From NCBI RefSeq assembly GCF_001423945.1, contig NZ_LMPU01000010.1, forward strand, positions 62,001 through 126,000: DNA of 64,000 nt, written 5' to 3'. Positions 26,639 through 35,400 of the stretch are shown piece by piece. Source of the DNA: Pedobacter sp. Leaf194. GTDB lineage: Bacteria; Bacteroidota; Bacteroidia; Sphingobacteriales; Sphingobacteriaceae. Position 1 is the stretch's first letter; the number at the start of each line of letters is the position of its first letter. Both the position numbers and the translations under genes were made by a program. Below the pieces are notes generated by a model that had not been told where the DNA came from, did no database searches, and saw only the letters and a program-made list of their open reading frames with translations.

Positions 26639-28198
26639 TTAAAACTTAGCTGCCTCGCCACTTTTTGGCAGCGCTTTCTTAATAAAATCCCTGATGTGGT
26701 TGTTTGCAGTTTTTAAGTCATCTTTGCGTAGGTACATCATGTGTCCGCTTCGGTAGCCTTCCCAGGTCATTCTATCCTGAAGTTTGCCCGCAGCATCTAA
26801 CTGCCACATGCTGTATTTAGCATTGAAATAATCGCAGGCGCCATCATAATAACCCGACTGTACCAGCAGATGAAGGTATGGATTTTGTGCCATTGCCTGC
26901 CTTAAATTGTCGCCGGTTTTGTCACCTGAGTTGTCCCAAGGATAAACTGAACCAAACATGTTATACTTCAAATCCGTTTTGTAATTAAGCTCATTCCTGA
27001 TGTACATGTTAACTGCCGGGGTAAAAGAATGTAGCCATGAGGTTAATTCTGCATTATAATCCGGAGATTCGCCGGCGCCCATTTTATCAATCCCTTTGTA
27101 ACGGGAATCTAAACGACCAACGGTGAAGCCTTTATCTCTCAACAACTCTTTCCAAAAAAAATCTGTAGGAACATTAAGGTTATAATCCAAAAATACCTTT
27201 TCTGATATTCCGGAGTAGCGGGCCATTTTCGCGGCGATTGACTTTTTCTTTTCGACACTAAGCATTCCGCCCTGGGCAATCGCCGGAATAACTTCGTTGA
27301 TGGTGAAACTTTCTACCTCGGGTAACATTGCCGTTAAATCTTTCGATTGTAAATCTGTAGCTAAAGCTTTGTGGTACCAGGCAGTGGCTGCGAAGTATGG
27401 CAAACGCAAAGCTGCATCAACCGGGCCGCTTCTCTCAATGCCAAGCTCTGTAGGCGATACCAAAACGACACCATTCAAATACATCCACTGGCTATTTTGT
27501 AACTCCAGGGCAAGGCCAGAAACACGTGTTGTTCCGTAACTTTCGCCGATTAAAAATTTTGGCGATGCCCAGCGGTTATTTCTGGTAACAAATGTATTTA
27601 TCCATTCTGCCAGGTATTTGATATCGGCCCTGACACCAAAAAATTTATTCGTTGGAATATCTTTGTTGATTGCTCTTGAATAACCAGTATTCACCGGGTC
27701 GATGTAAACAATATCAGCAACATCAAGAATTGAGTAAGGATTTTCTTTGTAACCGTAAGGCTGAACGGGATAGCCTTCATCATCAATATTTAAAACCACC
27801 GGACCCGTATAAGCAATATGCATCCAAACCGAAGCAGAGCCCGGGCCGCCATTAAATGAAATGACCAAAGGCCGTTTATCTTTGTTCTGTACATCGGTTC
27901 TCTCATAATAGGTATAAAACAAGCCTGCAATTGCTTTCCCGTCTTCATCCCAAACAGGCAAAGTTCCGGTGGTAGCTTTATAAGGTATCGATTTGCCATC
28001 GATGCTGACCGAATGATTGGTAATAACCGAACTCTCCGCCTTGATGGTCCGCTCGTTTCCTGATGGCTTTGCCTCTTCCTTAATGGTAACCTGAGATGTT
28101 GTTACAGTTTCTTTAGCAGGTGTGCGCCTTGGCGTTTGCTGCGCATTTGCAAAAAGGCTTCCTAAAAAAAAGGTAGTTAGTAAAAGTTTAAATTTCAT
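26639..28198 (-). CDS. S10 serine carboxypeptidase, exported
   Basis: A 519-residue protein with a signal peptide (cleavage near ANAQ-Q). S10 landmarks are FNGGPGSASVWMH (oxyanion region), the nucleophile motif FLIGESYGTTR and a C-terminal SGHMMYLRKDD with the catalytic histidine. It should remove C-terminal residues from peptides in the periplasm or outside the cell. It follows the ECF/FecR/SusC/SusD genes on the same strand, after a terminator. The proximity hints that this Sus-like system handles peptides or glycopeptides rather than a plain glycan; that link is an inference. Confidence 0.88.
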   Translation of the reverse strand: MKFKLLLTTFFLGSLFANAQQTPRRTPAKETVTTSQVTIKEEAKPSGNERTIKAESSVITNHSVSIDGKSIPYKATTGTLPVWDEDGKAIAGLFYTYYERTDVQNKDKRPLVISFNGGPGSASVWMHIAYTGPVVLNIDDEGYPVQPYGYKENPYSILDVADIVYIDPVNTGYSRAINKDIPTNKFFGVRADIKYLAEWINTFVTRNNRWASPKFLIGESYGTTRVSGLALELQNSQWMYLNGVVLVSPTELGIERSGPVDAALRLPYFAATAWYHKALATDLQSKDLTAMLPEVESFTINEVIPAIAQGGMLSVEKKKSIAAKMARYSGISEKVFLDYNLNVPTDFFWKELLRDKGFTVGRLDSRYKGIDKMGAGESPDYNAELTSWLHSFTPAVNMYIRNELNYKTDLKYNMFGSVYPWDNSGDKTGDNLRQAMAQNPYLHLLVQSGYYDGACDYFNAKYSMWQLDAAGKLQDRMTWEGYRSGHMMYLRKDDLKTANNHIRDFIKKALPKSGEAAKF

Positions 28199-28273
28199 TA
28201 GTTCTGGTTTGGTTCATAAATATCTAATTTAAGCTTCGCTAATCAAAAAACCATTGAAAATGTTACCATAAAA

Positions 28274-28303
28274 AAATGGCATTGTGAATCCACAATGCCA
28301 TTT
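28274..28303 (-). terminator. Terminator after the SusD-like gene
   Basis: AAATGGCATTGTG / CACAATGCCATTT form a perfect 13-bp stem with a 4-base loop, then TTTT on the minus strand, 20 bp after the SusD-like stop. Confidence 0.92.
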
Positions 28304-28322
28304 AAAATAAAAATTAAGAAAG

Positions 28323-29903
28323 TTATTTATCCCACCAAACTCTACCAACAAGTTTATCTCCTCCGGGTACCGCAGCAGACGCCGCTTTGTAGTTTGCCGC
28401 ATTTGATACGCCCTCGCCTAGTGGATAAGGTAAACGGCGTGGAATTGAGCCGCCTGTATTCGTATTTGGATAAACTATCGGAACCAAAGCCGGTAGACCT
28501 GTTCTACGCCAGTTGGCCCAGGTTTCGTAAAAATCTAACATGGTGATGGTATGCGCCCAGTATTGTGTGGCAATCATATCCAAGCCATTTGCAGCTACAT
28601 ACGGATGGGCAGCTAAATACGTCGTAGCATCGCCCGCACTTACGGCCATGTTTGGATCATATTGCGATAAAAAAGTCATTGCTGAAGTAACGCCTGCATT
28701 ATAATGTGATGCAGCAGAACCACCAATATTAAAACGCTGTGCAGCCTCGGCCCATAGCAGTTCTGATTCTGCATAAGTTAAAATAAAGGTATTTCCATCT
28801 CTCTTTAGCATACCCGGATTTGGCGAAGAATAATCGGTAAAATCGGTAAAAGAGGGATCCTGACGAACATCTCTACCGGCAATACCACTCAAGTCTTTAC
28901 CGTTAGGCATACCTTTCTGCACCGATGCAGTGGTTATAAATGCAGGGTTTTGTGTTTTAAGAACATCTGTTAAATACAACTTAGTTACCGCTACTTTACC
29001 TAAACGCGGGTCGTTATTTGTTTTCAGATAATTAATAAAGGTGCTGCTCCATCTTGTGTAGAAATTTTCCTGACCGCCATCGCCGAGCAAAACCTGCGCA
29101 TTTCTGTTTTGAGTTACACGGCCGCCATTAACATCATGTTTAAAAAATGCATTGTCACCATCGCTCGTCATCGTTTTGCCAACGGCTTTCGTAATGTAAC
29201 TTTGTGCCAGGGTCGCATCGGCTTTTGTTAACCTCATCGCCATGCGCAACATTAAGCTATTGCCGAAACGTTTCCATTTGGCAACGTCACCCGCAAAAAC
29301 CAAGTCGCCGATTACGGCATCGCCTGATGCATTTAAAGCTGTTGATGCTTCATCTACTTCTTTTAATAAATCTGTGTAAATCGCCTGCTGCGTATCGTAC
29401 TTAGGATAAAGGATTGCAGAATAGTAGCCCTTTCCAGCATCCGAGTATGGAATATCTCCATATAAATCGGTTAATCTTTCGAAGATTAAAGCTTTCCAGA
29501 TTCTACCCATTTGATGAACATTGTTGTACTGCGCTTTGCCTCTGGTAGATTCTACCAAATCAACAGCATATTTAACCTGATCTGGATAGGCCTTTTCCCA
29601 ATAAGCAGCGGTGTAACCTTCGTTCAGCATGTATTTATCTCCGGCCCAGTAACTAATTACCGATGACATACCCTGCATCATGGTGGCGGCATAAATTAAA
29701 TTTCCCCGCCAGGTTTCATAGGCAAAATCGGTACTTCCTGTATAGGTTAACTGTGCGGTAGATAATAAATAATTAGGATTGTTTTGATCCTGACTCACCG
29801 ATAATGGATCGGTATTAATTTTTTCGAAATCTTTTGTACACCCGGCTATCAGTACTAACCCAGATAATAGAAGTGGTACATATAATTTTATGATCGTTTT
29901 CAT
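28323..29903 (-). CDS. SusD/RagB-like nutrient-binding outer-membrane lipoprotein
   Basis: A lipoprotein of about 526 residues: signal peptide with lipobox IAGC, then CTKDFEKINTDP, whose early acidic residues fit the Bacteroidota surface-export signal. The protein is mostly alpha-helical with the SusD/RagB layout (the PF12771-type subgroup, NTDPLSVSQDQ start). It would form the lid of the SusC-type channel and bind the substrate at the surface. The frame extends upstream to 29936, but the ATG at 29901-29903 gives the proper signal peptide. It follows the SusC-like gene by about 20 bp. Confidence 0.87.
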   Translation of the reverse strand: MKTIIKLYVPLLLSGLVLIAGCTKDFEKINTDPLSVSQDQNNPNYLLSTAQLTYTGSTDFAYETWRGNLIYAATMMQGMSSVISYWAGDKYMLNEGYTAAYWEKAYPDQVKYAVDLVESTRGKAQYNNVHQMGRIWKALIFERLTDLYGDIPYSDAGKGYYSAILYPKYDTQQAIYTDLLKEVDEASTALNASGDAVIGDLVFAGDVAKWKRFGNSLMLRMAMRLTKADATLAQSYITKAVGKTMTSDGDNAFFKHDVNGGRVTQNRNAQVLLGDGGQENFYTRWSSTFINYLKTNNDPRLGKVAVTKLYLTDVLKTQNPAFITTASVQKGMPNGKDLSGIAGRDVRQDPSFTDFTDYSSPNPGMLKRDGNTFILTYAESELLWAEAAQRFNIGGSAASHYNAGVTSAMTFLSQYDPNMAVSAGDATTYLAAHPYVAANGLDMIATQYWAHTITMLDFYETWANWRRTGLPALVPIVYPNTNTGGSIPRRLPYPLGEGVSNAANYKAASAAVPGGDKLVGRVWWDK

Positions 29904-29922
29904 TTTCAATTCTTTTAAAGGA

Positions 29923-32900
29923 TTATAACTTAACACTTAAATTTAAACCGTATGTGCGTACTGGTGGCACACCGCCCAATTCCATACCTGGAATAGTTGC
30001 ATTATAACTCGATTCCGGATCGATGTTATCAGTTTTCTTCATCAGAATAAATAAATTACGACCAACGAAACTTAGATTTAAGCCCTTAATTTTATTATTG
30101 AACATTTTAGCAGGGAAATTGTACCCCAAAATAACCTGTCTGAATTTTACAAAGCTGGCATCCTGTACAAACTGTTTCGAAACGTTGTTTGCATAGGTGC
30201 TGTAATAATTTGCAGCATTAATGCCTAAAGCGTCACGATTCTCGAGCGTTGCCTGATGCAATCCAAAAACATAGCCATAGTAATCTGTGGCCGAGAAAAT
30301 CTTTCCGCCCCATTTCCCATCTATTAAGAAAGATAAGTTAACACCTTTGTAATTGAATTCATTGTTCCAGCCGGCTGCCCATTTGTTGTAAGCAGATCCG
30401 TAAGCTTTAAGTTCACCTCTTTGCGGCGCCCCATTGGTATCTTTTACAATATTGCCAGTTGCGTCATAAAGAAAATCGTAGGCCATAACCTGTCCGATAG
30501 CCATCCCTTCAAGATTTTGTAAGAAACCAACGTTGCTTCTTGAAGTTGCCAATAACTGTGATGCCGTGCCTGGCGCAAGGGTTAAAACTTTGTTATCATT
30601 ATAAGAACCGTTTACGCTTGAGGTCCATTTAAAATCGTCGGCCTTTAAAACCACACCAGAAATTAAAGCTTCTACCCCTTTGTTTCTAAGCTTACCGATG
30701 TTTAAAACCGCTCCGCTGTAGCCGGTAGTTGTTGAGGTTGGAACCGGAAGAATTTCATCGGTTGATTTTTTGTTGTACCAGGTAACATCAAAGCTCAACC
30801 TATCTCCAAAAAACCTCATTTCCGTACCAATTTCCAACTCTGTAGCTTTTGATGCCCGCAAAGATGAATTTGGTATGGAGCTGTTTACGATATTACCAAG
30901 TGGCGCACCATTGTTGGCCTCACTACGTAAATTGTAATAAAGCTGGGTTTGGAAAGGGCTTGTTGCCTGCCCTACCATTGCATAACCTGCTCTTAATTTA
31001 CCGAAGCTTAAAAAGGATGGTTTCCACAGTTCTGAAAACACAAATGAGCCACTAACGGATGGATAAATTACATCGAGTTTGTTGTCTTTACCTGGTGTGG
31101 CTAATGTTGAAAACCAATCTGTTCTGGCACTACCCGTTAAATATAAAACATCTTTGTAGGCAAGTTCTAAAGTCCCATAAACCGATTGTGTTTCCTGATC
31201 TAACTTATAAGCAGAAACTGATTTACCGCCGGTATTTGCGAGTGTGTAAATCCCAAATATTTGAAATGATGAACCGCCGTTTGTAATGCCTTCGCTCTTT
31301 GTACGGCGATAACTTGCACCAAGGTTTGGCGTAATAGAAAAATTATCAATTTTGAAAGACTTACCGATTAATCCATCAATATTGATATCTGAAAATTTAC
31401 TGTTTTGTTCGGTGTAGCCACCATCTGCATCATAGGCAGTACCAGAAGGAGTTACCGAAATGTAGCTATCATTGTATGAATCTCTACCTGCCCTTCCCTG
31501 TATAAACAAACCATTATCAAATGTATATTTTGCGCTGAAAGAGCTTAATAAACGTTCTCTTTTCGTATCATGGATAAAATCATTGGCGGCAAACCACGGG
31601 TTTGTTGCGTAAGGGTTGCCAGTGTTATATGATAGCTCAGATCCATCGGCGTTTTTACCTGGCTGAAGCGTTGCAATATTAACGCTTGTTGGTAAAAATG
31701 CTGCGTTGTAATTTGCGTTTCCTGCACCATCTGATAGCATCGGCCGGTTTTTTGCCTGCTCAAGAATGTAATTCATTCTTGCATCGATAACTAGGTTTTT
31801 AACCGGATCAAAAGTTCCCGATAAGGTAAAGTTTTGTCTGTCGAGCCCAGAGTTTGGTACTACAGAATTATTAGTCAAATCGCTTGCCGATAAACGAATT
31901 ACGCCGCCGGTGAAACTCTTATTTAATGCTAGTGTATTTGTCCAGCTTCCACCAGTTCTGTAAAAATCTTTAATATTATTTTCCTGTGCGCTGTACGGTC
32001 TGCTTACGCCATCAAACTGGATAACATTGCTGCCATCTAATCTTGCACCCCAGCTCGAACTTCCTGTAGAAGCGGCTGCCAGTTGGGTGGTTGGTTTCTG
32101 CCCGTTAACACCCTGACCATAAACATATTGCCAGTTCGTTCTATCCATAACCTGTTCGGCAACATAATTACTGCTAAACTCAATGCTGTTTCCCTTTCCA
32201 CTTTTTGTGGTAATTAGGATTACGCCTGCCTTAGCTCTGTTTCCATATAAGGCTGATGCCGCAGCACCTTTAAGCACCGAAATACTTTCTATATCATCAG
32301 GATTTAAGTTGCTGATTGCATCACCTAAATCGGGCGCATTATCGTACTGGCCGCCATTGTTTCCAATGCCGATTGTACTGCCGAACCCAACGGGTGCGCT
32401 CTCCATCGGTATACCATTTACAACATAAAGCGGCTGACTAGATGGGCCTAAACTAGACACTCCACGGATGGTTACGTTAGTTGCAGCGCCCGCACCGCCC
32501 GAAGTACCGGCGATATCCAAACCGGCAACTTTACCTACAAGAGAATTTGTAATGTTATTTTCGCGGGCCTGCGTTAGTGTTTCGCCTCCAATTTGCGTAA
32601 CCGAATACCCAAGCGCTCTTCTTTCTTTTTTAATACCCAACGCCGTTACCACAACATCGGTTAGTTGTTTGCTGTCTTCGCTTAAAACAATATCGAAGTT
32701 TGTTTGAGAGCCAACCGAAATTTCTTTAGTTTGAAAACCCGCGTATGAAACTACCAACACCGCATTTTCCGGGGCATTTAAAGAAAACTTCCCGTTTACA
32801 TCGGTTGATGTACCTATTGCCGTACCCTTTACCCTAACAGACGCACCAGGTAATGAGCCACCCTGCGCATCTTTTACCGTGCCGCCAATAGGAACTTCTT

Positions 32901-33264
32901 TATTTCTGCTGATGACAATCAATCCGCCATCAGAAACCGAATACTTTAGATTTGTTCTATTAAGGATTGCAGATAAAACATCAGTAACCGGAATGTTGGT
33001 TACCGTAATGCTTACATCTTTATTAACAGGAACATAAGAGGAGCTGTATACAAAATGATAACTGCTTTGCTGCTCTATAATCTGTAAAACCCTGGCTAGT
33101 TTTGTTTTTTTAACATCGAGAGAAATTTTTTCCTGAGAAAAAACCGATGCAGAAACATTAAGACAGGTAATGAAAACCATAATACAGGTTAGTTTCATTA
33201 GCATAATGAATTTTAAAAGCGTTCTGTATCTCGTACGCCCTTGCAGTAAGTAATAATAAATCAT
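29923..33264 (-). CDS. SusC/RagA TonB-linked outer-membrane channel with an STN domain
   Basis: A 1113-residue SusC-family channel. After the signal region (ending near VFSQ) comes an STN domain (about 45-105, ISLDVKKTKLARVLQIIEQQ), then a CarboxypepD_reg domain (about 128-205), a plug (about 210-340, with the VLKGAAASALYGNRAKAGV signature) and the barrel. The STN domain is what such receptors use to signal to a FecR anti-sigma factor, and the fecR and ECF sigma genes lie directly upstream. Several Met codons near the N-terminus (1, 20, 22) leave the start uncertain. A candidate antisense RNA overlaps its leader. Confidence 0.9.
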   Translation of the reverse strand: MIYYYLLQGRTRYRTLLKFIMLMKLTCIMVFITCLNVSASVFSQEKISLDVKKTKLARVLQIIEQQSSYHFVYSSSYVPVNKDVSITVTNIPVTDVLSAILNRTNLKYSVSDGGLIVISRNKEVPIGGTVKDAQGGSLPGASVRVKGTAIGTSTDVNGKFSLNAPENAVLVVSYAGFQTKEISVGSQTNFDIVLSEDSKQLTDVVVTALGIKKERRALGYSVTQIGGETLTQARENNITNSLVGKVAGLDIAGTSGGAGAATNVTIRGVSSLGPSSQPLYVVNGIPMESAPVGFGSTIGIGNNGGQYDNAPDLGDAISNLNPDDIESISVLKGAAASALYGNRAKAGVILITTKSGKGNSIEFSSNYVAEQVMDRTNWQYVYGQGVNGQKPTTQLAAASTGSSSWGARLDGSNVIQFDGVSRPYSAQENNIKDFYRTGGSWTNTLALNKSFTGGVIRLSASDLTNNSVVPNSGLDRQNFTLSGTFDPVKNLVIDARMNYILEQAKNRPMLSDGAGNANYNAAFLPTSVNIATLQPGKNADGSELSYNTGNPYATNPWFAANDFIHDTKRERLLSSFSAKYTFDNGLFIQGRAGRDSYNDSYISVTPSGTAYDADGGYTEQNSKFSDINIDGLIGKSFKIDNFSITPNLGASYRRTKSEGITNGGSSFQIFGIYTLANTGGKSVSAYKLDQETQSVYGTLELAYKDVLYLTGSARTDWFSTLATPGKDNKLDVIYPSVSGSFVFSELWKPSFLSFGKLRAGYAMVGQATSPFQTQLYYNLRSEANNGAPLGNIVNSSIPNSSLRASKATELEIGTEMRFFGDRLSFDVTWYNKKSTDEILPVPTSTTTGYSGAVLNIGKLRNKGVEALISGVVLKADDFKWTSSVNGSYNDNKVLTLAPGTASQLLATSRSNVGFLQNLEGMAIGQVMAYDFLYDATGNIVKDTNGAPQRGELKAYGSAYNKWAAGWNNEFNYKGVNLSFLIDGKWGGKIFSATDYYGYVFGLHQATLENRDALGINAANYYSTYANNVSKQFVQDASFVKFRQVILGYNFPAKMFNNKIKGLNLSFVGRNLFILMKKTDNIDPESSYNATIPGMELGGVPPVRTYGLNLSVKL

Positions 33265-33271
33265 ATTTTTG
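33241..33271 (+). promoter_or_regulatory. Consensus promoter pointing away from susC (antisense)
   Basis: TTG at 33241-33243, a 20-bp spacer and TATTTTTG at 33264-33271 give a full Bacteroidota promoter on the plus strand. No plus-strand gene follows. It is placed to drive an antisense transcript across the susC leader. Confidence 0.65.
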
Positions 33272-33276
33272 TTTTT

Positions 33277-33378
33277 TTGGTTGCATAATTAACTGGCAGC
33301 AATCTGTTTGCGCATAAACTGCCATTGATTGATCAAAAAGAATTTATAAGGGCGGTGCGCCAACACCGTCCTTTTTTC
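33277..33378 (+). ncRNA. Candidate cis-antisense small RNA (DonS-like) in the fecR-susC gap
   Basis: About 100 nt lie between the plus-strand promoter (33241-33271) and a plus-strand terminator (stem AAGGGCGGTG / CACCGTCCTT at 33348-33357 and 33364-33373, then T-run). One stem pair is G-T, so the hairpin is complete only in plus-strand RNA; on the minus strand it is an A-C mismatch, which argues the terminator serves the plus strand. An inner TGGCAG / CTGCCA stem (33294-33299, 33319-33324) adds structure. In Bacteroides fragilis, DonS-type RNAs lie in the same place, antisense between an anti-sigma gene and susC, and repress it. The transcript ends are estimates. Confidence 0.6.
33348..33377 (+). 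terminator. Plus-strand terminator of the candidate antisense RNA
   Basis: 10-bp stem with one G-U pair, 6-base loop, T-rich tail ending next to the fecR stop codon. No plus-strand protein gene ends here. Confidence 0.7.
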
Positions 33379-34436
33379 TACTTCGAAATAATTACCTGAT
33401 TTCCTTTTATCTCATATTTAAAATTTTCTACTTTCTGTAATGCCGACATTACCTGTTCAATGCTTTCGTGACTAAAGGTTGCCGTAAACCGATATTTTTC
33501 AATTTCAGGATTTGTAAATTTGATTTCAACGTTGAACCATTTTTCCAAAACGGCTCGTATTTCATCAAAATCCTGATCATAAATTTCAATCCTGTTTTGC
33601 GTCCAGGCGGTTTCAACAATTGTACTGTCTTTTATTAAAGTGTAATGGTTTATTATAATTTCCGGGCGGGTTGCCACAGGCTTTACAGCTTTCTGCGTTT
33701 CCTTAACTGCTTCAGTTTTGTAGAAGGTTACTTTCTGACTCGGTTTAAGCGTTATCGTTCCGCCATTGCCATTAACAGCTTCCATAGTAATCAACCCTCT
33801 AATTAAAGTTGCTTCTGATGATATCTCGTCGGGATAGGCCTTTACATTAAAAGCAGTACCCAATACATTAATGTTAAATTCTGCGGTGTGCACTTTAAAA
33901 GGCTTACTCTTATTATGCACAACATCAAAATAGCCTTCTCCTTTTAAGCTAACCTCACGGGAAGTCTGATTGAAATCTTTTCCTATCGATAATGAACTTT
34001 GCGCATTTAACAAAACTGTTGACCCATCCGGAAGCGTAATTTTTTTCCTTTCGCCGCTTTTGGTGTGAAACGTTTTTGCTATCGAAACGACTTCCGTGTT
34101 TCCAACTTCGTAAGCCCGGTAAAGGAAGCCAATACTCAACACAATCAATATGGCAGCGGCCACTTTAAGCCAGGTGTAATTTCTGCTAAGTTTTAGCGAA
34201 TGCTCGCTGTTATAGCTTTCTTTTAAAGCATTCAGTTGATTATTTAACGGACGTTTATTTCCGCTCAAAATGAAATGTAATTTTTTTGCTTCGGCAATAA
34301 CATCTGCCTGTTCTGGATGAGCCGCAATATACTTCTCCCAATATTCACTGCAAAGCTTATCATTTCCTGCACAATACTGCTGAAATGTACTGTCTACAAG
34401 AAAATCTTCTGCATTGAATTGATTTCTATCAATCAT
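33378..34436 (-). CDS. FecR-family anti-sigma factor
   Basis: A 352-residue inner-membrane protein: cytoplasmic N-domain (1-85) that should hold the ECF sigma factor, one transmembrane helix (about 88-104, WLKVAAAILIVLSIGFLY), and a periplasmic FecR domain (about 125-220, KSGERKKITLPDGSTVLLNAQS onward). It ends in a DUF4974-type domain (about 280-350), which resembles an STN fold and is typical of Bacteroidota FecR proteins. It should release the sigma factor when the STN domain of the neighbouring SusC-type channel reports substrate. It sits 284 bp downstream of the sigma gene. Confidence 0.92.
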   Translation of the reverse strand: MIDRNQFNAEDFLVDSTFQQYCAGNDKLCSEYWEKYIAAHPEQADVIAEAKKLHFILSGNKRPLNNQLNALKESYNSEHSLKLSRNYTWLKVAAAILIVLSIGFLYRAYEVGNTEVVSIAKTFHTKSGERKKITLPDGSTVLLNAQSSLSIGKDFNQTSREVSLKGEGYFDVVHNKSKPFKVHTAEFNINVLGTAFNVKAYPDEISSEATLIRGLITMEAVNGNGGTITLKPSQKVTFYKTEAVKETQKAVKPVATRPEIIINHYTLIKDSTIVETAWTQNRIEIYDQDFDEIRAVLEKWFNVEIKFTNPEIEKYRFTATFSHESIEQVMSALQKVENFKYEIKGNQVIISK

Positions 34437-34532
34437 TATTATTTGGCTTTTACTTATCAGTGCCCAAAAAGTTTACTTTTTCCTAAAAGAATTTTAACTT
34501 TTTTTTAACAAACCAGGGTATTTGTCCTCCAG

Positions 34533-34712
34533 ATGCTTAAAACGAAGAAATTTTATTTGTCTATTACCTCATTTTACCAGAAAGAAGTGGAATATTTTGA
34601 ACCAGATATGGCTGTTTTGCGGAACATCATTTTAAATGCTTCACCCGAAACTGCAGGATGCGCTCATGTAGGGAGGAGAAAACTAGAAACCACAAAATTA
34701 TTTTCGGGTTAA
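34533..34712 (+). CDS. Possible small protein, 59 residues, opposite to the sigma/fecR genes
   Basis: An ATG-to-TAA frame of 59 residues in the otherwise empty gap between fecR and the sigma gene, on the opposite strand. The central part (YQKEVEYFEPDMAVLRNI) looks protein-like, and no signal or membrane helix is visible. It matches no family I know. It ends 9 bp before the convergent sigma-factor stop. It may be a real small gene, a relic or chance. Confidence 0.3.
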   Translation: MLKTKKFYLSITSFYQKEVEYFEPDMAVLRNIILNASPETAGCAHVGRRKLETTKLFSG

Positions 34713-34720
34713 CTTTGCAT

Positions 34721-35275
34721 TTAAGCCTTAAGTTCTTTACGCAGAACTTTTAATGCGTCATAAACGGTGTTATAGGCTGTTTTTATTGTTTGATTGGTTT
34801 GCTCAGCGATTTGTTCGTAACTAAGTCCATCAAAAAATTTAAGGTGTATTAATTGTTTTTGCCTGAACGTAAGCTTATCAAGTGCGTTTTTTAATTGATA
34901 TCGAACCAGTTCGTCACTTTGAACTTTTACGATAAATTCCTCATAACTCATCTCCATCCAATCGCCATCGGCGCCGGCATTGCTTAATGCAACATTCAAC
35001 TTTTTTCTACGCTCCAGTATCCTCAATAGTTTCCGCTTAAGAAACGTTCGAAGGTAGGCTTCAACATTATCGACACGGGTGAGCGTACTGTGTTTTTCCC
35101 AAATGGTTGTAAAAACGAGATCGGTGGCTTCGCCGGAAATATCTGCATCAGCACAAACCCTGATTCCAAAATTTACCAGAGGATAATACAGCGCAGCATA
35201 AAGATCAAAAAAAGCATCCTTGTCGCCAGAACGTAGCCGTTCCCAAAGCAAGTGATGCATTAATTTGTTCTCCAT
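34721..35275 (-). CDS. ECF-type RNA polymerase sigma-70 factor
   Basis: A 184-residue sigma factor with region 2 (about 25-90, including ADISGEATDLVFTTIWEKH) and region 4 (about 125-180, LTFRQKQLIHLKFFDGLSYEQIAEQ, the helix-turn-helix). It is of the Bacteroidota ECF group that partners with FecR anti-sigma factors and SusC channels. Here it heads the set sigma, fecR, susC, susD, S10 peptidase and probably activates susC-susD. A gap of about 125 bp separates it from the alpha-glucan locus upstream. Confidence 0.93.
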   Translation of the reverse strand: MENKLMHHLLWERLRSGDKDAFFDLYAALYYPLVNFGIRVCADADISGEATDLVFTTIWEKHSTLTRVDNVEAYLRTFLKRKLLRILERRKKLNVALSNAGADGDWMEMSYEEFIVKVQSDELVRYQLKNALDKLTFRQKQLIHLKFFDGLSYEQIAEQTNQTIKTAYNTVYDALKVLRKELKA

Positions 35276-35400
35276 ATATTTCAGCTAGTTGTTAAAACAA
35301 TATTAACTAAAATAGCTAAGATTGTAACCAAAAAAGCCACTGATTCTACGATTTAAAAATTGCTTCAAAATCTTACGACATAAAGTCCAAACAGCCCTGC

